NCBI RefSeq assembly: GCF_019331715.1
Contig: NZ_JAHBBG010000001.1
Span: 248,001 to 312,000 of the forward strand
DNA from: Bifidobacterium simiiventris
GTDB taxonomy: Bacteria; Actinomycetota; Actinomycetes; Actinomycetales; Bifidobacteriaceae
Direction: 5' to 3'
Length of the DNA: 64,000 nt
The position numbers and the translations under genes are program-made. A model generated the notes under the pieces. The model made no database searches. It saw nothing but the letters and a program-made list of their open reading frames with translations, and was not told the DNA's origin. Numbering within the stretch: position 1 is the stretch's first letter; each line of letters begins with the position of its first letter. This document shows, piece by piece, positions 45,071 through 54,591 of this stretch.

Positions 45071-45107
45071 GTAGGCTTCTCATGCTCGTAAACCATGAAA
45101 AGCCTAC
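45071..45107 (-). promoter_or_regulatory. Stem-loop between hsdR and argH
   Basis: GTAGGCTTCTCATG (45071-45084) pairs with CATGAAAAGCCTAC (45094-45107) with one mismatch. It lies just past the hsdR stop and 50 bases before the argH ATG. It may end the hsd transcript or lie in the argH leader; there is no U-run. I also see no strong promoter. Confidence 0.5.
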
Positions 45108-45145
45108 CAGTCTCCGTAACCATTCATGCGAGTGCGATCACGCGC

Positions 45146-48100
45146 TTACTCATCCGCGTCGATGTCGTATCCGCCGCCGAGCACGAACCTGGTCAGTATG
45201 CGGCGTACTTCGCGGTTCGCCTTGGGTTGCGTCAAAACCGTGTGCCGCATCTGCTCAAGCGCGGCTTTCGCTCGCTTCTTGTCGACGGATTTGACCAGCG
45301 CGTCGAACCGCCCATATTCGTTGAGCGTCAGTTCGGTGACATGTTGCATGAGAAGTTCGTCGAGCAGCGACCGGTCGACGCCGGTGCGATCCACGAGCTT
45401 GTCGATCTGTTCGTCTTTCTCGCGCCGTGCGTACCGGGTGATGTAGTCGCGCAAGGTCATGCCGGGGTCGAGGTGCACGTCGCCACGTTCGACATCATGC
45501 AGGAACAGTTCGGCGAGCCGCTGCTCGTCGGCGGATAGTGCGGCGAACGAACGATGCAGTTCCTGCGATGCAGCCTCCAGCTCGGGACTGTTTTCGGCGA
45601 GCGCTTTGAGCCATTTGTCGAAGTTGGCGTTCATGTAATCGGTGTCGATGAGTCCAGTGTCGATTTCGGTGAGATAGCCTTCCAACTCGTACGGAGCTTC
45701 CGTATCCTCGGAGCCTGGGTCATCCCCGTCTTCGTTGTCATGGTCGTCGAACAGTTCCTTGTACCGCTGTGCGAGGATCAGGTACGTACGTTCGTCGATC
45801 TGCGGCTGAACCGTGGTGGTCTTGCCGTCTTCGTCCACGCACTCGAATGTCGGCGTGTCCCATGTGAATCCCTGTATTTTGGCCGCTTCGAGCGCCTTGT
45901 TGAGTTCCACGAACTCCTTGGCGAACTTGCGTTTCGCTTCCACGGATTGAGGCAGTTGTGCAAGATCGCCCGCACCGGCCGACGCGAAGACGTCGCGGAT
46001 TTCGGCGAGACGCTCGTCCATGGCCTTGACGTTGTCGGGAAGCTTTTGCACGAACAGGTCGAGCGGACGGTCTCCTGAATACAGTTTGACCGCGGCTTTG
46101 ATGTTCTCGCGCATGGTGTGCGGCTCGCGGTAGTAGCGAATCGTGCCGAATGGCTTGTCGGGTCCGAACAGTCGGTTGGTACGGCTGAAGGCCTGAATAA
46201 TGCTCTCGTATCTGATGATTTTGTCGAGGTACAACGTGTTCACCCATTTTGAGTCGAAACCGGTGAGCATCTGGTCGACGACGATGAGCAGGTCGAGCCG
46301 TGCGTCGCGGTTCGCGTCGATGGTGCCGTAGGGGGCTTTGTGCGATAGTCGCGAGGAGATGTCCTTCTTCATCGCCGGCCAGTCCACGATGCCGAAATGT
46401 TTGCCGTACGTCGTGTTGTAGTCGGTCATGATTTCGGCGAGCGCGTCGCCTTTGACGGTCGCCCCGTCGTTGTTGTCGATGTTTGGGTCGAACAGGGCGG
46501 TGACGCGTAGTTGCGGAGCCTGCTGTTTGAACAGGTGATAGTAGTTGATCGCTTCGGGGATGGAGCTGGTGGCAAGCATGGCGTGAAACTTGCCGCCGTG
46601 GCTGAGCACGGGGAATTGTTCGATGATGTCTTTGACGACCATGCCGGCGTGCGGTTTGCCGATGCCGTATTCGCCCGTTCCGAGGCATCCTTCGATGCTG
46701 GGTGCTTGGTTTCCGGCCGCATCGACCGCCGACGCCATGGGCATTTGGCGTTTGTCCATGTAATGCTTGTATACGTCGGCCTTGTCCGGGTCGTTGAGCG
46801 CTTCTTCCACGCTCGAGGCCTTTGCCTGGTGCAATGCGACGGCGAGCCGCACGTCGGCGTCCTTGTAGGTGGTGACCATGGTCGGGTCGAAGCCGAGCAC
46901 GTTGTGGTCGCGGATACCGTCGGCGATGCTGTAGCGGTGCAGGCAGCCGCCGAAGATCATCGCGGTGGTGGCATGCTTCTTCTGGTTTTCGTCGAGGATC
47001 GGCGTGCCGGTGAAGCCGAAGAACATCGCGTTCGGGAATGAACGGCGGATGTCCTGCAGCATGTCGCCGAACGTGGAGCGATGACATTCGTCGACGATGA
47101 ACACGACGCGTTTGGCGGCAAGCCGGTCGAGTTCGGCTTGCGTGACGCCGCGTTCGCCGAGTTTCACGTTGCTCATTTTCTGGATGGACGTGACGATGAG
47201 CGTGTCCTTGGGATCGTCGCTGGAAAGTTTGTCACGCAGCACGCCCGTGTTTTCGGTGCCTTGCACGTCATCCTCGCTGTCGGCGAAGGACTGGTATTCC
47301 TTGAGCGACTGCGTGCCGAGTTCGATGCGGTCCATGAGGAAGATGACCTTGTCGGCGTCCTTGGAGTCGGCGATGAGCTGCGCCGACTTGAAGCTGGTCA
47401 TGGTTTTGCCTGAACCGGTGGTGTGCCACACGCAGCCGCCCGGTCGGCCCGGCACGGCAGGTCGGGCATCCCAGTCGCACTTGCGTACCGCGTCGGAGAT
47501 GGCGGATGCGGCGTAGTACTGGTAGCTGCGCAACACTTTCAGGCATCCGTCTGCCGAGTCGGCCACGGTGTAGAAGCCGATGAGTTGGTGTGCCATCGGA
47601 ATGGACAGGAGTTTCGCGCAGAATCGCTTCCATTCGTCTTCGCCGGGGTGCTTGCCGCCGCAGATGGGCTCGTTGTTCCAGTCTGCCCAGTGGAAGTAGT
47701 AGCTCGGGTTGAACCGGTCCGCGCCCGGATTGGCGAAGTACACGGCATCGTCGGGGTTCATGGCGACGAATACCTGCACGAGCCGGAACAGTCCGGCGAA
47801 CACGCCTTCGTGTGCGTATTTCTCGATCTGATTGGTCGCCTGGCTGACGGGCACGCCGCTGCGCTTCAATTCGATGTGGATGAGCGGCATGCCGTTGATG
47901 AGCAGCACGAGGTCGCCACGGCGTGAGTGGAGCATCGCGTTCTTGGCCGGGTAGACCGGCTGCTGCGCGATCTGGTACGTGCTTTTGCCGCCGGCGATCT
48001 CCTGCCGGTCGTAGATGTAGAGGCTGACTTCCTTGCCGAAGTGCGCCTTGTCCTGTCCGTTGTCGCGTTTGATGGAAACGGTGCGGCCATTGACGAACGA

Positions 48101-48340
48101 GTTGAGCGCGAGCGGCGTGCGCAAGGTTTCGATCTGTTCAATGATCTGCGCCATCTCGCCGTCGGTCAGCGGATATTGACCGAGCTGGTCGATGCCGCAG
48201 TTGTTGCGATAGAGGATGGATTTCCAGTTCTCGAGCAGATCATGTTCGGTCGGATACTTGAGCACGCCGTCCTTCCATCCGTGCTGTTGCAGCACGGCGA
48301 TGACGTTCTCCTCGAAGTCTGCTTCATTGTCGAAGATCAT
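45146..48340 (-). CDS. hsdR: Type I restriction enzyme R subunit (HsdR)
   Basis: The 1064-aa subunit has an N-terminal nuclease domain (residues about 1-300, with LLINGMPLIHIELKRSG as the PD-ExK core), then a SF2 helicase. Helicase motifs are WHTTGSGKTMT (Walker A), FIVDECHRSTFGDM (DECH), FGFTGTPI, and QAFSRTNRLF. It needs HsdM and HsdS to cut unmethylated foreign DNA after translocation. AAGGAATC precedes the ATG at 48340. It is the last gene of the island operon on the minus strand, 23 bases after the fic gene. Confidence 0.96.
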   Translation of the reverse strand: MIFDNEADFEENVIAVLQQHGWKDGVLKYPTEHDLLENWKSILYRNNCGIDQLGQYPLTDGEMAQIIEQIETLRTPLALNSFVNGRTVSIKRDNGQDKAHFGKEVSLYIYDRQEIAGGKSTYQIAQQPVYPAKNAMLHSRRGDLVLLINGMPLIHIELKRSGVPVSQATNQIEKYAHEGVFAGLFRLVQVFVAMNPDDAVYFANPGADRFNPSYYFHWADWNNEPICGGKHPGEDEWKRFCAKLLSIPMAHQLIGFYTVADSADGCLKVLRSYQYYAASAISDAVRKCDWDARPAVPGRPGGCVWHTTGSGKTMTSFKSAQLIADSKDADKVIFLMDRIELGTQSLKEYQSFADSEDDVQGTENTGVLRDKLSSDDPKDTLIVTSIQKMSNVKLGERGVTQAELDRLAAKRVVFIVDECHRSTFGDMLQDIRRSFPNAMFFGFTGTPILDENQKKHATTAMIFGGCLHRYSIADGIRDHNVLGFDPTMVTTYKDADVRLAVALHQAKASSVEEALNDPDKADVYKHYMDKRQMPMASAVDAAGNQAPSIEGCLGTGEYGIGKPHAGMVVKDIIEQFPVLSHGGKFHAMLATSSIPEAINYYHLFKQQAPQLRVTALFDPNIDNNDGATVKGDALAEIMTDYNTTYGKHFGIVDWPAMKKDISSRLSHKAPYGTIDANRDARLDLLIVVDQMLTGFDSKWVNTLYLDKIIRYESIIQAFSRTNRLFGPDKPFGTIRYYREPHTMRENIKAAVKLYSGDRPLDLFVQKLPDNVKAMDERLAEIRDVFASAGAGDLAQLPQSVEAKRKFAKEFVELNKALEAAKIQGFTWDTPTFECVDEDGKTTTVQPQIDERTYLILAQRYKELFDDHDNEDGDDPGSEDTEAPYELEGYLTEIDTGLIDTDYMNANFDKWLKALAENSPELEAASQELHRSFAALSADEQRLAELFLHDVERGDVHLDPGMTLRDYITRYARREKDEQIDKLVDRTGVDRSLLDELLMQHVTELTLNEYGRFDALVKSVDKKRAKAALEQMRHTVLTQPKANREVRRILTRFVLGGGYDIDADE

Positions 48341-48363
48341 GATCGATTCCTTCTTCGTATTGC

Positions 48364-49029
48364 TTATTGCGCGTCGGTGCGCAGATGACCTGCGGCTAGC
48401 GATTCGTTGCTGATCGGCACGGCGGGATCGCATGGCGACGCGATACGCCGGAATATCGCTTCCAGCATCGTGTAGTTCTGGTCTTCCGCCGCGAGTCTGC
48501 TGGCTTCGTCGTTCTCCTCGCCGCTGACGAGACGCCAGTCGAGATCGTATCCGGCATCATGGCACAACAGCGTCCAGAACAGGCGTTGCACGCGGCCGTT
48601 GCCTTCACGGAACGGATGGATGAAATTGTAGTTGTCGTAATGGTAGGCCAGCCGTTGCGCGAATCTCGGCGGATCAAGACCGGCAAGCATGTTGTCTTTC
48701 CACAGTTCTCCCTGCGCCCAGCCGACGCCCATGTCAATGTTCGTCGACGGCAGGAAGAATTCGGCACCCTCGACGTTTTTGCGGATTTCCACGGTGCGGA
48801 TCTCACCGGCCCAGTCATAGATGTCCTGGAACAGGATGCGATGCAGCATACGGAAGTCGTCCAACGATCCGCTCATGTGCGGAATCGGTCTGGTGAAGAA
48901 CTCGTTCATGCGCAACGCGACGAATTCGCCTTCGGCGTTCTGCAGTTCGTCGTAGGTCGTCGCGCCGACCAGATTACGCAGTATGCCGGTCCGCCGATCG
49001 ACATACGGGTCGACGAACCGGTCAGGCAT
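48364..49029 (-). CDS. Fic-domain AMPylase toxin
   Basis: The 221-aa protein has a full Fic motif HPFREGNGR (near residue 137), preceded by YDNYNFIHPF and the flap region IRKNVEGAEFFLPS. With an intact His and Arg it should transfer AMP to a target protein and stop growth when free of its antitoxin. Its start overlaps the upstream antitoxin gene by eight bases. It lies between hsdS and hsdR, an unusual but known kind of place for abortive-infection proteins. Confidence 0.9.
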   Translation of the reverse strand: MPDRFVDPYVDRRTGILRNLVGATTYDELQNAEGEFVALRMNEFFTRPIPHMSGSLDDFRMLHRILFQDIYDWAGEIRTVEIRKNVEGAEFFLPSTNIDMGVGWAQGELWKDNMLAGLDPPRFAQRLAYHYDNYNFIHPFREGNGRVQRLFWTLLCHDAGYDLDWRLVSGEENDEASRLAAEDQNYTMLEAIFRRIASPCDPAVPISNESLAAGHLRTDAQ

Positions 49030-49213
49030 GAGCGGCGGCTTCCGGCTCGTGCTTGTCGACCTTCCAACGGCGCTTGGTTCTGGTCATAAGCTCCTCGATG
49101 GTGAAGTCGCCGTCGACATACTGTTCGGCATCACGCCGGAACTCGGCGGAGACGTAGGCACCTTCCATTTCGCCGGAATGGATGGCCTCTTCCATGATGC
49201 GTTTGCGATCCAT
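49022..49213 (-). CDS. VbhA-like antitoxin of the Fic protein
   Basis: The 63-aa protein begins MDRKRIMEEAIHSGEMEGAYVS. The piece SGEMEG fits the inhibitory motif (S/T)xxxE(G/N) of class I Fic antitoxins; its Glu blocks the ATP gamma-phosphate site. The rest is a helical domain. GGAGGAATC precedes the ATG. It overlaps the fic start by eight bases. It could not be found by length alone, but motif and position agree. Confidence 0.85.
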   Translation of the reverse strand: MDRKRIMEEAIHSGEMEGAYVSAEFRRDAEQYVDGDFTIEELMTRTKRRWKVDKHEPEAAAHA

Positions 49214-49227
49214 GATTCCTCCGATTC

Positions 49228-50391
49228 CTAAACGAACATCTTATCGAGCAAGGATTTCTTGATATTCTGTAGCAACATCAACTTACGCTGATGAAGGGTG
49301 ATGAGGGCGTCGAGCCGCGAGAAGAACCGGCCGATGGCCTGCTGCTCGGCAAGACCAGGAGCCGGGACGGACAGCTCCATCACCTTGCTCTTTGATATAT
49401 TGAACCGCGAAATGCCCTGCGCCAGCAACGTCATCTGCGCTCTGACCTCGGACGATCTCAACATATACGCCAAGTATTTTGAATCAAAAGTGCCATCTTG
49501 CCTATAACCGAAACAGAAGCTGTTCAAGTAGACATTCGGCTTATTGACAGGCCAAACAGAAGACATGCCGACTTCCTCGGGCGTCTCCGAAGACACCGTA
49601 AACAAGGCATCACCTCGTCTGACCTCGTTCTGACGATGGTCGATCTCGATTGCCTCTAGACGATCTGCATCCGCAACCGGGTTATCAAATACATTCGTGT
49701 AAGGAACAAAACGAGCCTCGCCATGTCCGAAATCTTCCTTCGCCTTGCCCGACAACCCCGAATATGTCGTTCCGCAATCCCCCAACTTACGCTGTTCCCA
49801 AGGGTCAGTAAAACCGGAGAAACGAATACGCGGCGCCAACTCACCCTCTCGAGGGAACATCTGTTCGAGCATCGACTTCTTCAGCACAACCAACTTGTCG
49901 TACTTACGCTGATGAAGGGTGATGAGGGCGTCGAGCCGCGAGAAGAAGGAACCTATCCGTTTCTGCTCCCCAGCTGAGCAGACAACGACCTCTGACTCAT
50001 TGATTGCCTGCTTAGACAGACTCGGCAATCCTGTCGATTCATCCTTGCTTTTCCAGTCAGTATTCAGGAAAAGACAGAGCGCAAAATTCAAATCAACATC
50101 GTTGCACGGAATCGCATAAAACAGCGTATCCACAGTCCAAAATGGCGCGATAAGTTTATACGGACGGTCGATAGTGCCTTTTCTTCCGATGCCAATGGCG
50201 TCCACGTCATACGACAACGCCTCACTGACACTCGTCATGTAACCGCCTGTTCCGTAAACCGGAATATCACCCTCGGAAAGATGTTTGTAGTCACGGCCAC
50301 TGCAAACATCAACTATTTCCTCCAACTTACGCTGTTCCCAAGGGTCAGTAAAACCCTGAAAACGAATCGAAGGTACGTTCGAATCAGCCAT
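49228..50391 (-). CDS. hsdS: Type I restriction specificity subunit (HsdS), expressed copy
   Basis: The 387-aa protein reads DNA for HsdM and HsdR. It has two target-recognition domains, each opened by FTDPWEQRKL and closed by FFSRLDALITLHQRK, joined by a conserved helix (KYDKLVVLKKSMLEQMFP). Domain 1 is about residues 18-165 and domain 2 about 205-365. Each border carries the same DNA core CAGCGTAAG (minus strand), at 50326-50334, 49903-49911, 49786-49794 and 49282-49290. Two silent cassettes in the island share these borders. The ATG at 50391 follows GGAGG of the hsdM end. Confidence 0.93.
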   Translation of the reverse strand: MADSNVPSIRFQGFTDPWEQRKLEEIVDVCSGRDYKHLSEGDIPVYGTGGYMTSVSEALSYDVDAIGIGRKGTIDRPYKLIAPFWTVDTLFYAIPCNDVDLNFALCLFLNTDWKSKDESTGLPSLSKQAINESEVVVCSAGEQKRIGSFFSRLDALITLHQRKYDKLVVLKKSMLEQMFPREGELAPRIRFSGFTDPWEQRKLGDCGTTYSGLSGKAKEDFGHGEARFVPYTNVFDNPVADADRLEAIEIDHRQNEVRRGDALFTVSSETPEEVGMSSVWPVNKPNVYLNSFCFGYRQDGTFDSKYLAYMLRSSEVRAQMTLLAQGISRFNISKSKVMELSVPAPGLAEQQAIGRFFSRLDALITLHQRKLMLLQNIKKSLLDKMFV

Positions 50392-50392
50392 C

Positions 50393-52954
50393 TCACTCAC
50401 CTCCCAGCAGGGCCTTGAGTTCGGCGATGCCGGCCATGTCGAATTCGTCGCCGGTCAGCTGGTCGAGCATCAAACCAAGTTCGCGCTCGGCGTCATGAAT
50501 CTGACCGCACACGTCGGCGTACGTGGTCGCGTACTTCTCGTTCAAGGCCGCGACCTTCGCCACGAGTTCATCGAGTACGGCGGTCGGCAGCGCTTCGAGT
50601 TTGGTCTGCAACGGTTCGATCCACTTGGCGCTCAGCAGTTCGGTCGTCTGTTCGTCGGTCAGATGCTCGATGACCGTCGCGGTCTTGTCTTCCAGCGCAG
50701 CATTGAGTTCCTTGATGGCCTTCTTGACCGTCTTCTCCTCGTCGATCAGTCGGTTTGCGGCCACGATCGTACGGTCGAAATCGGTGTCGGGATGCTTGCC
50801 GACCGCCTTGGCGGCCTTCTTCACTTCGGCCGGCACGAACGCGTCGCCGTCCTCGTTGATCGCATCCGAGCTCTTGTCGTCCTCGTCCACGTTCTCCAGC
50901 AGATCGTTCAGTTCCTGCCCGATCTCGCTCAGACGACGTTCCTGTGCGTCGATTTCGGCCAAGTCGGCCGTCATCAGTCGTTCCTGCACGAGCGAGAACG
51001 GCAGAATATGACCTCGCCAGCCGTCCTGCACCTCGACATCCTTGCCGCCCTTTTTCTTGACGGTCATGTTCGCGTCGACCTTGCGCACCGCGTCGAACCC
51101 TTCGTTATGCAGTGTTTCCAAGTCGTCGGCAATCGTCTTCCAACCGTCCACGAACACCTGGTACGCGGCGTACGCGTCCACCAGCGGCACGTCATGCAAA
51201 CGACGGAACAAATCATCGGCCAGTTCCTCCGGCTTGCTGGCGATATCCACGTCGGCGTATCCGTCGATCAGTTCGCCGTTCAGGAACGCGCGGTAATCGG
51301 CGAAACGCTGCCGATACTGCTCGACGTACTGTTTTACTTCGGCATTGCCATACACCGTGTCTTTTACCGAACCGCCATTCACATGTGCGATATGACCGTT
51401 CTTCATGTCGAACAGCTGCGACTTGAGGCTCGGGAACACATTCCAGTAACTATGCAGCGCATCGATCTCCTGCACCGGCACACCGCCGAACATCGTGGCG
51501 TAGACGTCCCACTGCTCGGCGGGTTCGGACGAATCCACGTAGCGCGGAATATTGAGGTTGTAGTCGTTCGCGCGAATCTCGTCGATGCTCACCAAGCGGC
51601 TGAACTTGTCGATCGTCTGCGAACCGGTCACCGCGTCCACGATACGCCGGATGTCGCACGCGCGCAGCTTGTTGTTCTTGCCGTCCTTCGCGAAACCCTT
51701 GGATGCGTCCACGATAAGCACATGGTCGTCGTCGCGATGCTTGCGCAGCACCATCACGATGGTGGGGATGCCGGTGCCGAAGAAGATGTTCGCCGGCAGA
51801 CCGATGATGGCCTGGATATGGTGATGCTCCACGAGATTCTTGCGAATCGCGCCTTCCTCTCCCCCACGGAACAGCACGCCGTGTGGCAGGACGATGCACA
51901 TCATGCCGTCGTCGCGCAGATGGTACAGGTCATGCAGCAGGAACGCATAATCGGCCTTGGACTTGGGTGCGATGCCGTATTCGAAGCGGACGTCCTCGCC
52001 TGGTGCCGGCGGCTCCCAGTTCTGCGAATACGGCGGGTTCGAGACGACCGCATCCACGAACAGCGGCGTATACGTTTCGTCGCGAGTCTCATCGGAATCG
52101 AACCACGGCCAGTCGGCTTTGAGCGTATCGCCGTTGCGGGCGAAGATATTGCTGGGCAGGATGCCGCGCATCACCAGGTTCATACGCGTGAGGTTGTACG
52201 TGTTTTCCTTGAGTTCCTGCGCATAGTACTTGATGCCGTTCGGATTGCCGTTGCGGCGGGCGACGGCCTGACCGATGTGGATGAGCAGCGAGCCGGAACC
52301 GGACGTGGGGTCGTAGATCTCGATCTCGTCGCGGCCCTGCAGATGCCATGCGATGATTTCGCTCATCAGTTGGGAGACCTCGCTCGGCGTGTAGAATTCG
52401 CCGGCCTTCTTGCCTGCGTTGGAGGCGAACTTGTCGATCAGGTACTCGTAGATGTAGCCGAGGGTGTCGTAGCCCTCGCGGCTGTCCATCGGAATGTCCT
52501 TGATGAGGTAGATCAGGTCACGGGCGGCCTTGGAACGGCTGCGCTCGTCGGTGCCAAGCTTCGACAAACCGGTCTGGAGCGTTTCGAAAATACCGGCGAA
52601 CACACGCCGGTGCGCAGGGTTGATGTTGCGCTCGAACGCCGACAGCGCCTCACGCACATCGGCAATGGTGAAGTCGGAGCCTGAGGCGATCCATGTGGAG
52701 AACAGGTTGTCGTAGGAGATGAAGTAGCCGCACAGCTGGCGCACATCCTCCACGGTTTCGGTATCGTCCTCGACCAGTGCGGGCAGGTCCTCATCGGTCC
52801 AATCATCCTCATGCAACCGTGCCACCAGCGTTTCCGAGAGGAACTTGTAGAAGATAAAGCCAAGAATGTAATCCTTGTACTCGTTCGCCTCGATCTTCGA
52901 GCGCATCCGATTGGCCGATTCCCAAATCCTCGCGGCGAGCTGCTGCTTATTCAT
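50393..52954 (-). CDS. hsdM: Type I restriction N6-adenine methyltransferase (HsdM)
   Basis: The 853-aa subunit is longer than E. coli HsdM (529), with an extra ~300-residue C-terminal coiled-coil region (residues about 640-850, Glu/Asp/Lys-rich). The N-terminal helical domain has QLAARIWESANRMRSKIEANEYKDYILGFIFYKF. The SAM site is YDPTSGSGSLLIHIG; the catalytic motif is VVSNPPYSQNW. It methylates the site named by HsdS. The start overlaps the preceding GIY-YIG gene by eight bases. Confidence 0.96.
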   Translation of the reverse strand: MNKQQLAARIWESANRMRSKIEANEYKDYILGFIFYKFLSETLVARLHEDDWTDEDLPALVEDDTETVEDVRQLCGYFISYDNLFSTWIASGSDFTIADVREALSAFERNINPAHRRVFAGIFETLQTGLSKLGTDERSRSKAARDLIYLIKDIPMDSREGYDTLGYIYEYLIDKFASNAGKKAGEFYTPSEVSQLMSEIIAWHLQGRDEIEIYDPTSGSGSLLIHIGQAVARRNGNPNGIKYYAQELKENTYNLTRMNLVMRGILPSNIFARNGDTLKADWPWFDSDETRDETYTPLFVDAVVSNPPYSQNWEPPAPGEDVRFEYGIAPKSKADYAFLLHDLYHLRDDGMMCIVLPHGVLFRGGEEGAIRKNLVEHHHIQAIIGLPANIFFGTGIPTIVMVLRKHRDDDHVLIVDASKGFAKDGKNNKLRACDIRRIVDAVTGSQTIDKFSRLVSIDEIRANDYNLNIPRYVDSSEPAEQWDVYATMFGGVPVQEIDALHSYWNVFPSLKSQLFDMKNGHIAHVNGGSVKDTVYGNAEVKQYVEQYRQRFADYRAFLNGELIDGYADVDIASKPEELADDLFRRLHDVPLVDAYAAYQVFVDGWKTIADDLETLHNEGFDAVRKVDANMTVKKKGGKDVEVQDGWRGHILPFSLVQERLMTADLAEIDAQERRLSEIGQELNDLLENVDEDDKSSDAINEDGDAFVPAEVKKAAKAVGKHPDTDFDRTIVAANRLIDEEKTVKKAIKELNAALEDKTATVIEHLTDEQTTELLSAKWIEPLQTKLEALPTAVLDELVAKVAALNEKYATTYADVCGQIHDAERELGLMLDQLTGDEFDMAGIAELKALLGGE

Positions 52955-53786
52955 TCATATGCTCCTTGTTCCTGTACACTTCATCGAGAGTCTTGCCTTG
53001 ATCGTTCACCCATTCGGTCCAGCCATTTTGGCTACCACCGAGAACGAACACTGCGGCCGTGGACGGGCTGGCGAAGGTCACGTCATGGTCAAGCTTCGCC
53101 TTGCCTTTTTGACTGCCGAAGAGCTGCTCGCGGGCGGCGATAGCTCCTCGGTTCTTGATAATGCCGCGTCTCAGTTCAACCTCGGAACCGGCAAGGACGG
53201 TAAACCGCCCGGTTACCTTATCGTATTTCCCGGTTGCCGAGATTCCGTTCTTCTTGGTGTGAAATCCTTCGCTCACATGCGCCGCGGTTTCCGAACGATT
53301 GAGATCATAACCGAGGACTTTCATGCGAAACAGCATGCTCTCGTGCAGCTTCTCGACCCGTTGCTCTTTATACGGGTTCACATGCGGACTGGGAAGATAC
53401 GTATTATCCGTCTCGTATGAGCCGTTTCGCTGGACAAAGTCAATCGCTTTCGCCTCCAGGGCGTCCAACACATCCCTGTCGATGTTGATGTCGCCGTCAA
53501 GGAACATGACGGCCTTGTTCCAGAACTCCTTCTTGGCCTTATGGTCTTCAAGACGGGCAAGCCCCTGCGTGGTCTGCCCGGCATACACGCGGCCGAGCAC
53601 GCCGTGGTCCTCATCCAACAGGTAGTACACGCCCCGTTCCGGCACATTTGGCAGTCTCTTTGCTTCAGCCAACTTATCTCTTGGAACCACGATGGTGACC
53701 AACGACTCGCCTTCCACACGGCAAATGCGAATGCCATCCGGATCATTGTCGATAAGCTGCATGGTCATGGTGGTGAGATGAATCAT
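52947..53786 (-). CDS. GIY-YIG nuclease-like protein with DUF4357
   Basis: The 279-aa protein has a GIY-YIG-like core at about residues 50-115 (GVYYLLDEDHGVLGRVYAGQTTQGLARLEDH, with GVYYLL for GIY and VYAG for YIG). The C-terminal third is DUF4357-like (GISATGKYDKVTGRFTVLAGSEVELRRG, FASPSTAAVFVLGGSQNGWTEWVN). It overlaps hsdM and the upstream RHH gene (ATGA), so it is part of the hsd operon. Its job, a second nuclease or a modifier of restriction, is not known. The start could also be ATG 53768. Confidence 0.78.
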   Translation of the reverse strand: MIHLTTMTMQLIDNDPDGIRICRVEGESLVTIVVPRDKLAEAKRLPNVPERGVYYLLDEDHGVLGRVYAGQTTQGLARLEDHKAKKEFWNKAVMFLDGDINIDRDVLDALEAKAIDFVQRNGSYETDNTYLPSPHVNPYKEQRVEKLHESMLFRMKVLGYDLNRSETAAHVSEGFHTKKNGISATGKYDKVTGRFTVLAGSEVELRRGIIKNRGAIAAREQLFGSQKGKAKLDHDVTFASPSTAAVFVLGGSQNGWTEWVNDQGKTLDEVYRNKEHMNE

Positions 53787-53992
53787 CGCTCGCCATCCTT
53801 GATCAGCTCATTGATGAGGCAGACCCTCACGAATGCCGAGAAGCTCATGCCGCGAAGCGCTGCGGCCTCCTTGGCGGAATCCCGGAGATTCGCGGGAATA
53901 CGCATGGTGACAGGAACCGTATCACCATCGACAAGGTACGCTCGTATCTCGGTTTCCCCAGCGCCCTTTTCTATGAGGTTTGAATAAGTCAT
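53783..53992 (-). CDS. Ribbon-helix-helix protein (RelB/DinJ-like)
   Basis: The 69-aa protein has a ribbon-helix-helix core: VPVTMRIPANLRDSAKEAAALRGMSFSAFVRVCLINELIK. It would bind DNA as a dimer. It is the first gene of the minus-strand hsd operon and overlaps the GIY-YIG gene by four bases. It may be an autoregulator of the operon or an antitoxin to the next protein. No RelE-like toxin is adjacent. Confidence 0.75.
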   Translation of the reverse strand: MTYSNLIEKGAGETEIRAYLVDGDTVPVTMRIPANLRDSAKEAAALRGMSFSAFVRVCLINELIKDGER

Positions 53993-54039
53993 CGCCTCGC
54001 CGCACTTTCAAACTGCAATACAAATGCATTCATTATACG

Positions 54040-54570
54040 TCTGCTTGGGAACAGCGTAAGTTGGGGGATTGCGGAACGTTTCATCGTGGTGAACGATTCA
54101 CTGCCGCTGATTATGTGGATGAAGGCATCCCTTGTATTCACTATGGCGAGATTTACACAAGTTATGGTGACACTGCTTATGATGTCTTTTCTCATCTTCG
54201 CATCGATATGGCAAAATCTCTTCGATACGCCCATCCGGGAGATTTGATAATTGCCGCAACGAGTGAAAATGTTGAAGATGTATGCAAAGCTGTTGCGTGG
54301 CTTGGCGATTGCAATGTCGCGATTCATGATGACAGTTACGCCTTTGCGCATGATGGCGATCCGGTTTTCTACTCGAGTCTGTTCAAAACGAAACATTTCT
54401 ATGATCAGAAGGCTCAAGCGGCGTATGGCGTGAAGGTAATGCGTGTCGGTTCCGTGGCTCTGGAACGCATGTCTGTATCTGTACCGTCGCTTGCCGAGCA
54501 GCGGGCCATCGGCCGGTTCTTCTCTCGTCTTGATGCCCTTATCACCCTTCATCAGCGTAAGCGCCAGAAA
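54040..54570 (+). pseudogene. hsdS: Silent hsdS target-recognition cassette 1
   Basis: This is a single TRD without a start codon of its own. It begins SAWEQRKLGDCGTFHRGERF and ends FFSRLDALITLHQRKRQ. It is inverted relative to the expressed hsdS. Border cores CAGCGTAAG lie at 54052-54060 and 54553-54561. From 54046 to about 54081 the DNA matches the start of expressed TRD 2 (WEQRKLGDCGT). The frame runs on to 54816 through the structured repeat, so only the part before 54570 is hsdS-like. It likely donates sequence by recombination. Confidence 0.87.
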
Positions 54571-54591
54571 CCGTTCGACGGCGTTGAAGCT

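Noticed and set aside
49282..50334. Repeats in hsdS taken as a CRISPR-like array
   Set aside because: The spacing is irregular (about 117-504 bases), the repeats lie at protein-domain borders and are in frame; no cas gene is present.
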